64,000 bases of DNA. Origin: Aldehydirespirator sp965221215. Lineage in GTDB: Bacteria > Actinomycetota > Acidimicrobiia > Acidimicrobiales > Aldehydirespiratoraceae. Below, in pieces: positions 1-8,238 of this stretch. Location of the stretch: assembly GCA_965221215.1 (NCBI GenBank), contig OZ244872.1, positions 3,286,001-3,350,000 on the forward strand, read 5' to 3'. The position numbers and the translations under genes were made by a program. How positions within the stretch are numbered: position 1 is the stretch's first letter; each line of letters begins with the position of its first letter. The notes beneath the pieces are model-generated. The model was given only the letters and a program-made list of their open reading frames with translations. It did no database searches and was not told the origin of the DNA.

Positions 1-740
1 CGCTGGAGAGCCAGGCGCATCATTCTGGTAGTCGAGAGTCGAAGCTCGGGCTCGTCCGGACTCGCTTCGTTCGGTGGCGATACTACAAGAGGTGTTCCAC
101 TGATATGTGACATCAGTGCCGGTACCGGGTCGGTCCTGACAACGTATGGAACGAACGGTTCGAGTTTGAGCGCCTTGAGCAGCCTCACCTGAATGCTCTC
201 AAGCCCCGGTAAGATTGATCTGCTTGCCTTAAGGACATCACGATGAGAGGCAAGCAGATCAGAGATCGTGTCCGGGAACTCGTCGCAGCGGTTGTGTAGG
301 TGCTCGACGAGCTTGGAGCGTTCAGCAACATTCATGCTCTCTGTCCGGTCCTCGTTCGCCACCGTGATTACTTCAGCGCGCGCCTCGATTGCCTCGATTC
401 CAGTATTTAATGTAACATCTTCAAGATATACAGAACTGATCAAGTATCGCTGATCTATCGCTATGGGCTGGCCGGTAGCGAGGTTCTCAGCGCTTCGCCG
501 ACTCCGGGGCAGGAGCAGAGCTGAGGCCAACTGGCGCTGGACGTGGTGCACAGTGCCCGCTGTACGCAGCCGAGACTTGCCTCCCTGATCCGACACCAGG
601 AGTTCTGTGTGCCGCAAGCCGAGAGCGCCCAGGTCGAGGTGAAGCGTCCACTCAAGTAGATCCGCGGCTGAGTGCCCAGCAGCCTGGCCAGCCAACTCGT
701 ATTCGCCACGACCTCCACTCGGTCGCCAGTCGATCCGCAT
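1..740 (-). CDS. Unknown protein, C-terminal part beyond the window
   Basis: An open frame of about 246 codons reads on the minus strand and is still open at base 1, so the 3' end lies outside the window. I chose the ATG at 740, which begins MRIDWRPSGGRGEYELAG; the frame also stays open upstream, with a GTG at 755. I do not recognise a family. The N-terminal half is basic and Gly/Arg-rich, and the second half looks alpha-helical with several Leu/Glu stretches; no transmembrane segment is seen. It is divergent from the vsr remnant, about 100 bp away, and the part near 1-460 is poorer in GC than the rest of the window. A role near restriction-modification or mismatch repair is inferred only from that neighbour. 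Confidence 0.6.
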   Translation of the reverse strand, partial: MRIDWRPSGGRGEYELAGQAAGHSAADLLEWTLHLDLGALGLRHTELLVSDQGGKSRLRTAGTVHHVQRQLASALLLPRSRRSAENLATGQPIAIDQRYLISSVYLEDVTLNTGIEAIEARAEVITVANEDRTESMNVAERSKLVEHLHNRCDEFPDTISDLLASHRDVLKASRSILPGLESIQVRLLKALKLEPFVPYVVRTDPVPALMSHISGTPLVVSPPNEASPDEPELRLSTTRMMRLALQ

Positions 741-834
741 TCGAGTCCCATTCACGTAGGCGTTGGCAAAGCCAAGGCTAACTCGGTGGGTATCGCCCTG
801 AACTGTCGTTTCAGCGCCAGGGGCCCTGGGCCAG

Positions 835-840
835 TACGGT
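835..840 (+). promoter_or_regulatory. Putative -10 element of vsr
   Basis: TACGGT lies 13 to 8 bases before the GTG at 848. This is the spacing of leaderless actinobacterial promoters, and the same geometry is seen at other genes of this window. Confidence 0.35.
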
Positions 841-847
841 CCGGAGC

Positions 848-1296
848 GTGGGAGCGGGCTCGGGGAACGAGTCTTGGGCGTCGTCGGCGGCGACTCGAAA
901 GTCGATGCAGGGCAATCGAAGCCGCGACACGAAGCCCGAGTTGGCGGTCCGCTCCGCGGTGCATCGGCGTGGCATCAGGTTCCGGGTGTCGGCTCAGTCC
1001 GAGCCTGAGTTCGCCCGCACGTCCGATCTAGTCCTGCGCAGGACCCGCTCGCCGTGTTCGTTGACGGCTGCTTCTGGCACGGATGCCCCGACCATCACAC
1101 CCAGCCGGCCACCAACTCCCAGTATTGGTCGGTGACCAACAAGATCGGCTGCAATATTGAGCGCCACATCGAAACGACCGCGTATCTGCAGCAGGCCGGG
1201 TGGACAGTGCTTCGCTTCTGGGAGCACGAGGATCCCGAAGCCGTCGCTGACCAAGTTCAGCAAGCCGTACAGTCGGCACTGGCCGGGCCGGTGTGA
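848..1296 (+). pseudogene. vsr: Very short patch repair endonuclease, frameshifted
   Basis: Vsr nicks next to T:G mismatches that arise from deamination of 5-methylcytosine at cytosine-methyltransferase sites. The N-terminal part, read from GTG 848, has the family start (SMQGNRSRDTKPELAVRS followed by HRRGIRFRV). The catalytic part, VFVDGCFWHGCPDHH, the AGWTVLRFWEHED stretch and the stop at 1296 are in another frame. The break falls at about 1040-1048, just after DLVLRRTR, and loss of a single base there explains it: one extra base restores the expected Arg-x-Ala-Val-Phe-Val-Asp. It is therefore either a recent pseudogene or an assembly/sequencing error. No cytosine methyltransferase gene, the usual partner, is visible in the window. 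Confidence 0.85.
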
Positions 1297-1430
1297 TGGT
1301 TGGGGGAAGTACGGTCGTACGCCTGTCGTGCACCCGGCACTGCGTCGATCTTCGAACGTATGTACCTGAGATCGACGACTCGTCAAAAATGCGCCCCTGC
1401 CCCGGATCCGCCTCAGGTGGCGCCCCTTCT

Positions 1431-1590
1431 CATCGATGAGCGCCCGCAGCCCGAGGTGGGCCATCAGCGTGCCCGCCAGCAACAGGCCTGCGTTGGCAGC
1501 CAGCGAGGCGTAGTCGAAACGCACCGCCAGCCTGTCGATCCCCCCCCAGTTATTTCCTCCGCAGGAGGTGCCACCTGGCGTGGACGACAA
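1431..1590 (-). pseudogene. IS1380-like transposase N-terminal remnant
   Basis: The minus-strand translation starting at 1590 contains VRFDYASLAANAGLLLAG followed by TLMAHLGLRALIDEK. This matches the N-terminal signature I know from IS1380-family transposases (Phe-Asp, then a VANAGLLL-like stretch and an LGL..L(I/V)DE-like stretch). After about 53 codons the similarity stops, although the frame stays open as antisense of vsr. No DDE catalytic region follows. The rest of the gap 1297-1682 holds nothing else I can support; the bases near 1619-1640 may be an old insertion-sequence end. Confidence 0.5.
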
Positions 1591-1682
1591 TGACCGCTAC
1601 CTCGAACGGTTTTGTCCTACGTCAGGAGGCACCTCTGGTAGACGCTCCAACCCCAGGACCTCGACATTCTGGTAAGTCCAGG

Positions 1683-4600
1683 CTAATGCACGTCGATTAC
1701 CCGGAGGTTCCGCCACGCGTTCTCCCCGCTCTGCTGCGCATCGCGGATCCAGGCTGGCACGGAGTTCCAGTCGACTGTCACCTCGCGTTCACCCCAGCCA
1801 ACTTGCACTATCCGGTGATCGCCTGCGAAATCAACAGCTAGGTCACGGCGGATGTACAGCAGATGGCCGCTCCACGGTTCCTCTGTCCGGAACGTCGCGG
1901 AGGCGCGGCGGCCGTCAAAGTCAACAAGGTCCAGCGTTCCTGGTAGCTGGCGAAGCCCGAACTGGGCAGCGAACTCGAACGATGGCACGTCGTAGGACTG
2001 CTTCAGCGGGGTCGCTGTCCCGGCTTCATGCATAGGGAGCTCTACTGCAACCTGGCGGAGACAGGTGCCCTCGTCCTGCCAGTCGTGACGCAAGGCAGGA
2101 GCCGAATAGGCATCATCGTCATCGAACCACACCTGGAACCTGGGGCTCCATGGTGCCTCCCCGGCGAACACGCCGTGGACCGACGGGAGCGCCGGAAGGA
2201 AGTCGTTTCCGAGGTAGTCGTGTTCGCCGATCATCTTGAGAGCGGGATCAAGATCGTCAGACTCCAACAGAAGGGTGCGGAAGAACGCCCAGACGCGCCG
2301 CCCTTCGCGCTGGTGCTGCAAGAAGCCTTCAACCAGCAGCCAACCGCCATCAACGCCGTGGAGTTCATCGGGTGACCACACATCCTCTGGCACGTGCACA
2401 ACACCTGTCCGAAGCCAGACTTCGTCATTCGTGCCTCCGGTAGGGGCCCACTCCGGTAGTGGGATAGGAACGACCAGAGGCTCATCGGGGAAGGAAGGGT
2501 CAATGTCGGGCGATATGTTTCGCCCGCCACCAACCCACCGGTCGCGCATCCGCCCGGCATCGTCAAGACGGCCGATCAGTTCGTAGTATGCGATCCACCC
2601 GTACTTCTTCCCGTACCGTTCCACCTTCCCCTCGCGCCTGTATCGGTAAGCGGCGTCAGCGATTGACCGGTCGACGTCACCGAGCAGAGCGGCTCGCCAG
2701 CCAAGGTTCCAGACTCGGGCCATGACCTCACCTCGGGCCCGGCGGAATCCATCATGGTGGAAGTCGTAGTTCCCTCTCCCCTCTATGGCGGAGCCGATGA
2801 CGTAGTTCTCAAAATCCATGCCGAACGTTCTGTCGCACTCTTCGGCGTTGGGGTCGTCGTCAGCCATCATTGGCGGAGGGGGCGTGGGCTCAAACGTCAG
2901 CGTGATCGGATCGACCCCGGCGGGGACAGCACCGGCGTGGAGCGTCCCGGCGAACTCGAATGTCGCTCGCACGTAGCTCCGGAGCAACTCGTGGGAGGTT
3001 GGCGACGTTCCTCCTTCGAGGAAGCGGTCGCGCAGTTCGACGAGCCAACCCGCGAGTGCGCGCTCGAACGGTCCGCCAGGGGCGGGCATCTGGTGGGAGC
3101 AGGTGGCACCGAAGGCGGCACCTACGGCGCGCTCAATCACGTACGGATCGTCAACATCGAGCATCCGGGAAGCGATCACGAACGCGCGCTTCGGCTCCGG
3201 TCGGCCGTAGCGCTGCAGAGCCTTGGTCGCCAGATCGCGTATCTCCTCGCTTGTGGAGGTGAGTAGCCACGCTGTGGCGAGGGCATTCAGGCCATCTTGG
3301 TCGTTGCGGTCGAACTCGCGAGCCCAGTAATCGATCAGCGCCTTCAGATCCTTGAGGATTAGGTCGCTGGTGCGAAGGCGGACCCATTCGGTCCAACGGC
3401 GGTCGCGCTCAGGCAATGGCAACCGGCGAAGGACTCGGTCAAGGAAGTCGGCGTTGAGGCGGTGAGTAGGCGAAGCCCGCACCTCCCATAGCCGATCAAA
3501 CGGGTGCCCTCGGCCCGACTGTGGCCATGTCCCACCGACGATCAGCGTCTCGAGTTCGTCGACGGTGTGATCGTCAAGGAACTCGGATTCCGAGTGGAGT
3601 TCCTGAGCAAGTGCACAGGGTCGGCGCTCATTAGGCGCGAAGCGCCAGAGATGGTGCCCACGGAATCGGCGGGGAACCAACCCGACCATGTTGACGGCAA
3701 CGTCGTCCCCGAACGGTCGGCGCTCCTCGCCTAGGAGGGACTCCCATAGCGATGATTCGGAGAGACCCTCCGCCACCTCGGAGTAGAGCATGCGCACCAG
3801 CAGGCCGTCAGCGATCAGGTATCCGGCGAAGCGATCGAACAGTATTCCCACCTGAGTGTCGTCGCTGCCATCAATCTCCTCGCGAAGGAGCACGCCCTCC
3901 TCTTCGAGGCGCCGGAACAGGCTTTCGTCCCAGTTCGTCTCGCCGGCGTCCAGTATCGCCCTCGCTTCATCAGACGGGAGGCGCCGGGTGCCGCGGCTCC
4001 ACAGCTTCAGAGCCAGCGAAGTGAGCCTGCGTTTGATCTGGTCACTGGGTATCGCCGCACGAGCAGGATCTTCCGCGAGGCGCTTGGCTACACGATCGAG
4101 GTATAACTCGAAGACACCGACCAGCGAAGTCGGCAAGGCCTCGACACCAACTGGATGCTGGCGTTGCGGGTTTGCTGCCTCACAGTAAATCCGGACGAAC
4201 AGCGGGTTGTGGAACATTCCGGTCGGTAGCCAGGCACCGGCGGCGTTGATGAGATAGTGCTCGAAGTAGGCGTCGACGAGGTCGTTGACCTCGGGCCGGT
4301 ACCACTCGAGTTCGACGGTCGTGGCGGTGGTTGGAACAGCCCTGGTGGCCAGTTCCTCGCGGAGCGTGATGACCACGACCACGTAGGGGAAGTCGCCAAG
4401 CGCTGGTACGAGTTCCTCTAGCAGTCCGCGCCACTCGGAGGGTCGCTCTGCCTCGTTCAGCCCGTCGATGGCTACCGGGATCCGAGCGCCAGCACGCGCA
4501 CCTGCCGAGTTGAGCGCCTCAAGGAGGTCGTCGAAACGGTTGACGTTCAGCCCAGGGATCCGCTGCGCCAAGTCATCGAGGCTGTCCCCGGCTCTCAGGT

Positions 4601-5693
4601 GCCCGCCCTGGATGAACACCCCGGCTGTCTCCTGATCAAGCGGCGCGGTCAGCTGCGCGGCTAGGTGTGTCTTGCCCAAGCCAGCAGCGGCAACGACGGC
4701 GATCATCCCGGCGTCCGCATCAGCATCTGCCTCCTGCAGCCACCAGACCACGTCACGGATCTCGGCGGCGATGCCGGTGACAGCTAGGGCGGCCGGCAGT
4801 CGCCGCTTCCTCAGCGCCAAGACAAGACTTCGGAGCTTGCGTGTTGAGCAGGCGGGGGGCTGCTGCTCGGCGATGCGGACACGAGCTTCGGTCGGGCGAC
4901 GGTTGCGCCCAGCGTCGACTATCGCGCGCAAGTCCGTGACAAACTTGTCCAGGTCATCCGCTGTGTCCTCGACATCTGCACGGAGCGAGGCGTCGTCGAT
5001 GTCGCCGAAGGTGTCACGGAGCGTCTCGGTACGATATGCGATGGATGCGGCGCGCTCATCGAGCCATCCGAACTGCACCGAGCGCAGGAGCGCCCGCTCG
5101 AGCTTGTGTTCCACATGGCTTGGCCTGTGCAGTTGCGGCACCCAACGCGCCTTGACCGGCGCGACGGACCGCTCGTGAGCCCTCTCCAGCACATCCGGGG
5201 ACAGCACGAGCTCTCCGAAGAACGTGGAACGGAGCTCGTCGAACCCAGAGAGCTCAGCGTCGAAGTTCTCTGCCGCCCACAGCTTTGTCGAGATGTCCCT
5301 GGACGGTCCCAGGCTGTCGATCCACTCCACGTCCCTCTTCGCTGGGCGCTGTGGAAGGCAGAGCACGAAATCGGTCAGCCCGTCAACGTATTCGATCGCC
5401 TTGTCGACCGACTCCTCGATCTGTTTGCGTCGCGAACGAGTGAGCTCGTTGTTCGAGCTGAGCACGAACCACTTACACGACCACCCCCACACGCGGCCGG
5501 GATCCCCGAGCTCACCCGAGTGTTCGACCCGCAGATAGAACTCCACACCAGGCTGCTGGCGTCGCTCACGAAGGGTACCCAATGCTCCGTAACGGCGCGA
5601 CACGATCGCCCGCGTCAGAGCTTCGAAGTTCGTGTCAGGGGCGCCAGCCAGACCAGCCAACTGAGTCAGGTCCAACATTGCCTGCTTCAGCAA
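1683..5693 (-). CDS. STAND-type NTPase with N-terminal PD-(D/E)XK-like nuclease domain
   Basis: A 1336-residue protein. Residues about 20-80 resemble the Mrr/PD-(D/E)XK fold: an FEALTRAI helix, Gly-Val-Glu51, then a strand ending in Trp-Ser-Cys-Lys74. A P-loop (AAAGLGKTHLA, Lys341) and a Walker B followed by Gly-Leu-Asn-Glu (IPVAIDGLNE, about 405-414) are typical of STAND/NACHT-like ATPases of the Avs antiphage type. The remaining 900 residues are helical, probably a repeat-like sensor region, with no motif I can name. STAND proteins usually sense a phage protein, oligomerise and switch on the effector; here the effector would be the N-terminal nuclease (inference). The start overlaps the upstream DUF6375-like gene by 7 bp, so the two are co-translated. 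There are no signal peptide or membrane segments. Confidence 0.75.
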   Translation of the reverse strand: MLKQAMLDLTQLAGLAGAPDTNFEALTRAIVSRRYGALGTLRERRQQPGVEFYLRVEHSGELGDPGRVWGWSCKWFVLSSNNELTRSRRKQIEESVDKAIEYVDGLTDFVLCLPQRPAKRDVEWIDSLGPSRDISTKLWAAENFDAELSGFDELRSTFFGELVLSPDVLERAHERSVAPVKARWVPQLHRPSHVEHKLERALLRSVQFGWLDERAASIAYRTETLRDTFGDIDDASLRADVEDTADDLDKFVTDLRAIVDAGRNRRPTEARVRIAEQQPPACSTRKLRSLVLALRKRRLPAALAVTGIAAEIRDVVWWLQEADADADAGMIAVVAAAGLGKTHLAAQLTAPLDQETAGVFIQGGHLRAGDSLDDLAQRIPGLNVNRFDDLLEALNSAGARAGARIPVAIDGLNEAERPSEWRGLLEELVPALGDFPYVVVVITLREELATRAVPTTATTVELEWYRPEVNDLVDAYFEHYLINAAGAWLPTGMFHNPLFVRIYCEAANPQRQHPVGVEALPTSLVGVFELYLDRVAKRLAEDPARAAIPSDQIKRRLTSLALKLWSRGTRRLPSDEARAILDAGETNWDESLFRRLEEEGVLLREEIDGSDDTQVGILFDRFAGYLIADGLLVRMLYSEVAEGLSESSLWESLLGEERRPFGDDVAVNMVGLVPRRFRGHHLWRFAPNERRPCALAQELHSESEFLDDHTVDELETLIVGGTWPQSGRGHPFDRLWEVRASPTHRLNADFLDRVLRRLPLPERDRRWTEWVRLRTSDLILKDLKALIDYWAREFDRNDQDGLNALATAWLLTSTSEEIRDLATKALQRYGRPEPKRAFVIASRMLDVDDPYVIERAVGAAFGATCSHQMPAPGGPFERALAGWLVELRDRFLEGGTSPTSHELLRSYVRATFEFAGTLHAGAVPAGVDPITLTFEPTPPPPMMADDDPNAEECDRTFGMDFENYVIGSAIEGRGNYDFHHDGFRRARGEVMARVWNLGWRAALLGDVDRSIADAAYRYRREGKVERYGKKYGWIAYYELIGRLDDAGRMRDRWVGGGRNISPDIDPSFPDEPLVVPIPLPEWAPTGGTNDEVWLRTGVVHVPEDVWSPDELHGVDGGWLLVEGFLQHQREGRRVWAFFRTLLLESDDLDPALKMIGEHDYLGNDFLPALPSVHGVFAGEAPWSPRFQVWFDDDDAYSAPALRHDWQDEGTCLRQVAVELPMHEAGTATPLKQSYDVPSFEFAAQFGLRQLPGTLDLVDFDGRRASATFRTEEPWSGHLLYIRRDLAVDFAGDHRIVQVGWGEREVTVDWNSVPAWIRDAQQSGENAWRNLRVIDVH

Positions 5694-6100
5694 TCTTCGG
5701 CAGTTCTCGGCGTTCCGTCCTCGTTCCAGTCATGGCGGGAGAACACCTCGACTCGCGCTCCGAGGTGGATGAGTACCTTGAGGAAGCCTTGGACCTCGGA
5801 CTCCTCGGTCTGGACTCGGACGGTCGAGTCCCTTCGTTCGACCGTGTGCTCGAAGGCGTAGATGTCGACGTCGGATCTGCCCATGTCGTAGAGCTTGAGC
5901 TCGCGCAGACCATCCATGAGCGAGCCGGGCATGCGCTCCTCGCGGAATCTCCAGTCGTCGTCGGACCACTCGGACTCGGCGAGGATCCTCAGCGCCTCCA
6001 TCTTCTCAATCGCCGCTTCTGCACCGGTGACTGTCTCGAACGTCCCGACAAGCAAGAGGTCCATCGAGTGTTCGGACCCGTAGCTGTACCAGATCCTCAC
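5687..6100 (-). CDS. Small DUF6375-like protein
   Basis: 137 residues beginning MRIWYSYGSEHSMDLLLVG. The Ser-Tyr-Gly-Ser-Glu-His-Ser-Met start followed by a hydrophobic strand is what I recall of the uncharacterised DUF6375 family. The protein is acidic, soluble and has no membrane segment; the middle (AEAAIEKMEAL) is helical. It is wedged between two genes: its ATG overlaps the radical SAM stop by 4 bp (ATGA) and its end overlaps the STAND start by 7 bp. This implies one mRNA and a fixed stoichiometry. It may be a substrate or partner of the radical SAM enzyme, or an inhibitor or sensor for the STAND protein; the sequence does not decide. Confidence 0.6.
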   Translation of the reverse strand: MRIWYSYGSEHSMDLLLVGTFETVTGAEAAIEKMEALRILAESEWSDDDWRFREERMPGSLMDGLRELKLYDMGRSDVDIYAFEHTVERRDSTVRVQTEESEVQGFLKVLIHLGARVEVFSRHDWNEDGTPRTAEDC

Positions 6101-6996
6101 ACCGCCTCCTTCAACGCTCCCACGGCATCGAGGATGGAGTCCCCGACGAGCGTTCCCACCAGCGAGTACGCGTTCGGGCGAAGGATGCCGGTCGCGTCAA
6201 CATGCAGGTGCGCGTCCAGAGAGGACTCATCCGCTATGGGCTCGGCGACCGGTACGGAGGCCTCAAGGCCGGAACGGGAGATCGCGAGCCGCACCGGCGG
6301 CTTGGCGGCACGCACCCAGCGCACGAGTCGCTCAGCGTCAGTGTCAGAGATCCCAGGTCTGGCCACGGTCGGCTGCTCGGGCAGGAGGAGGAGTTCGGAC
6401 GCGCCGACTTCGGCGGCGAACTCAGCGAGTTGATCCAGCTCGGCGACAGTGTCGGCGTTGACGACCGCGTTGATGCCGATCGGAGCTACCGAACGCAACA
6501 TGGTGGCAGCGTCGACTACTGCCGCGAACGGCCGGTGCCGGAGACGCTCGTAGGTGGATCCGACACCGTCGACGGATAGGCGTGCGAAGTGAACAGACCC
6601 TCGCAGCGAGTCTGTGAGTTCAGGGCTGAGCCGATGGCCGTGTGTGGTGAAGCTCACCGCCATCGACGTCGACTCGGTGATCTGAGCGCAGAGCTGGGCG
6701 AACCGGGGATGAGTGGTCGGTTCCCCACCTCCAAACCCAATACCGAGACAACCAGCGCGGTCGAACTCCACTGCCCAGGCAACCACGCGGTCCGCGTCGA
6801 GTGCCGCCGCATGCTTGGGAGCGTAACAGTAGGCGCAGCGAAGCTCGCAGGCGTTCGTCAGCGCGATCGACAGATAACGGGGAGCCAGCGACTGCTGCTC
6901 TGGGGGCACGTCGACCTCGTCCAGCAGGACGTTCAGCCCGGACACGCGGTCGAATAGGTGAATGCCTGCTTCGCACCAACGGATCTTGTGTGTCAT
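6097..6996 (-). CDS. Radical SAM protein, first gene of STAND operon
   Basis: 299 residues. The canonical CxxxCxxC iron-sulfur motif is Cys50, Cys54 and Cys57 (NACELRCAYCY), followed by a SAM-binding Gly-Gly-Glu-Pro near residue 90 (IGFGGGEPTTHP). An FTTHGHRLS strand and an ARLSVDG strand complete a MoaA-like partial TIM barrel. The C-terminal region has the shape of a SPASM end (HVDATGILRPNAYSLVG) but no cysteines, so no auxiliary cluster is expected. It is not viperin-like in its motif. Such enzymes modify peptides, nucleotides or cofactors by radical chemistry; here the substrate could be the small protein encoded next, or a nucleotide signal. It is the first gene of the rSAM-DUF6375-STAND operon. 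Confidence 0.85.
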   Translation of the reverse strand: MTHKIRWCEAGIHLFDRVSGLNVLLDEVDVPPEQQSLAPRYLSIALTNACELRCAYCYAPKHAAALDADRVVAWAVEFDRAGCLGIGFGGGEPTTHPRFAQLCAQITESTSMAVSFTTHGHRLSPELTDSLRGSVHFARLSVDGVGSTYERLRHRPFAAVVDAATMLRSVAPIGINAVVNADTVAELDQLAEFAAEVGASELLLLPEQPTVARPGISDTDAERLVRWVRAAKPPVRLAISRSGLEASVPVAEPIADESSLDAHLHVDATGILRPNAYSLVGTLVGDSILDAVGALKEAV

Positions 6997-7098
6997 CGCA
7001 CCATGCTGCCACCGCTAGTTGTGCTCCGCGGGAAGGTTGTCCTCGAGTAGCTGGTTGCGTGTGTGAAATCGGGGCAGCGGCAAGCGGCATTCGGCGAA

Positions 7099-7104
7099 TA
7101 GGGT
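7099..7104 (+). promoter_or_regulatory. Putative -10 element of F420 oxidoreductase gene
   Basis: TAGGGT lies 13 to 8 bases before the GTG at 7112. It supports that codon, rather than the GTG at 7103, as start of a leaderless message. Confidence 0.4.
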
Positions 7105-7111
7105 GAGTTTC

Positions 7112-8086
7112 GTGGTGCGGCCTGCTTTCAACGTTATGGCCCATGGATCGGTCCGGCGGGCGGTGGAACTGGCCCGGCTGGCCGAGAGCCTCGGCTACGA
7201 GCGGGGCTGGGTGTACGACGAGGGGCTGGCGGCCAGCGACGTGTACGTCACGCTCACCGCCATCGCCGCGGCCACCGAGTCGCTCACCGTCGGTCCCGGC
7301 ATCACCAACCCCTACACCCGCCACGCCGGCGTCACCGCCGCGGCCATCGCCTCCCTGGACGAGCTGTCGGGCGGGAGGGCCTTCCTGGGCATCGGCGCGG
7401 GCGGCAGCCTCACCCTCGATCCGCTCGCCATCGCCCACAGGCGGCCCCTGACCGCGGTGCGCGAGACCATCGACGCCTGCCGCCGCCTGTTCGCCGGCGA
7501 CACCGTCAGCGTCGAGGGCGCCCATGTGCGGCTCAGCGAGGCGTCGCTGCTGAACGTCCGGGCCGGAACCGAGATCTGGCTGGCCGGGCGGGGCCCGAGG
7601 ATGCTCGAGCTTGGCGGCGCGGCTTGCGACGGCGTGCTGGTGGACTTCATCTACAGGCCGCACCTGGGCGCGGCGGTGGATCGGATCCGGGCCGCGGGCC
7701 GGGCGGCGGGCAACGACCCCCGCATCGCCTACTCCACCATGCTGGTCACCGACGACGACGACATGGCCGCCATCAAGCCCCACTTGACCTACCGGCTGGT
7801 CGACTCGCCCGCCGAGGTGCAGGAGGCCATCGGACTCAGCGACGCCGACGCGGCCCGGATCAGGACGGCGCTGGCCGACGGCTTGGAGGCCGCGGCCGAG
7901 CATGTGCGCGACGAGTGGGCTCTGGCCTTCGTGATCGCGGGCACTCCCCGAGAGTGCAGCCGCCAGTTGCAGAGCCTCGCCGAAGAGCACGGGGTCGAGT
8001 CCTTCGTCGTGCCGCTGCTCGACGACGAGCCGGCCGAGAAGCTGCTGCACGCCGGAGCGAAAATCATAGAAATGATCAAAAAATAA
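7112..8086 (+). CDS. F420-dependent LLM-class oxidoreductase
   Basis: 324 residues with the bacterial luciferase-like TIM barrel. Seen: a WVYDEGLA stretch, GITNPYTRHAG at the cofactor end, ELSGGRAFLGIGAG, and IWLAGRGPRMLELGG. These are typical of actinobacterial F420-dependent enzymes of the methylenetetrahydromethanopterin reductase (Mer)-like group. The substrate is unknown. I prefer GTG 7112, because a -10 box sits just ahead and the N-terminus then aligns with the paralogue at 40432-41409 (VVRPAFNVMAHG against VVELACMVMPEG). GTG 7103 is the alternative. It stands alone between the STAND operon (divergent) and the pilus locus. Confidence 0.85.
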   Translation: MVRPAFNVMAHGSVRRAVELARLAESLGYERGWVYDEGLAASDVYVTLTAIAAATESLTVGPGITNPYTRHAGVTAAAIASLDELSGGRAFLGIGAGGSLTLDPLAIAHRRPLTAVRETIDACRRLFAGDTVSVEGAHVRLSEASLLNVRAGTEIWLAGRGPRMLELGGAACDGVLVDFIYRPHLGAAVDRIRAAGRAAGNDPRIAYSTMLVTDDDDMAAIKPHLTYRLVDSPAEVQEAIGLSDADAARIRTALADGLEAAAEHVRDEWALAFVIAGTPRECSRQLQSLAEEHGVESFVVPLLDDEPAEKLLHAGAKIIEMIKK

Positions 8087-8238
8087 GTTGAACATGTCGT
8101 AGCCCTTCTGTAGGGTGCCGCCGCTGGCCCGGTTCGCTGGATGCCGGGCCGGCCGTCAGAGCGGCTCAGCCGTGATCTGTGAGAGCTCCGGCTCCCCGAG
8201 TCCCGCCGTCATTGGAACTCGATGTGCGGGAGGCGTTG

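Noticed and set aside
6620..8095. Long open frames antisense to the F420 oxidoreductase and similar long antisense frames (for example 8778-10889, 20879-22276, 58277-60025)
   Set aside because: They are the usual shadow frames of high-GC codons opposite well-identified genes.
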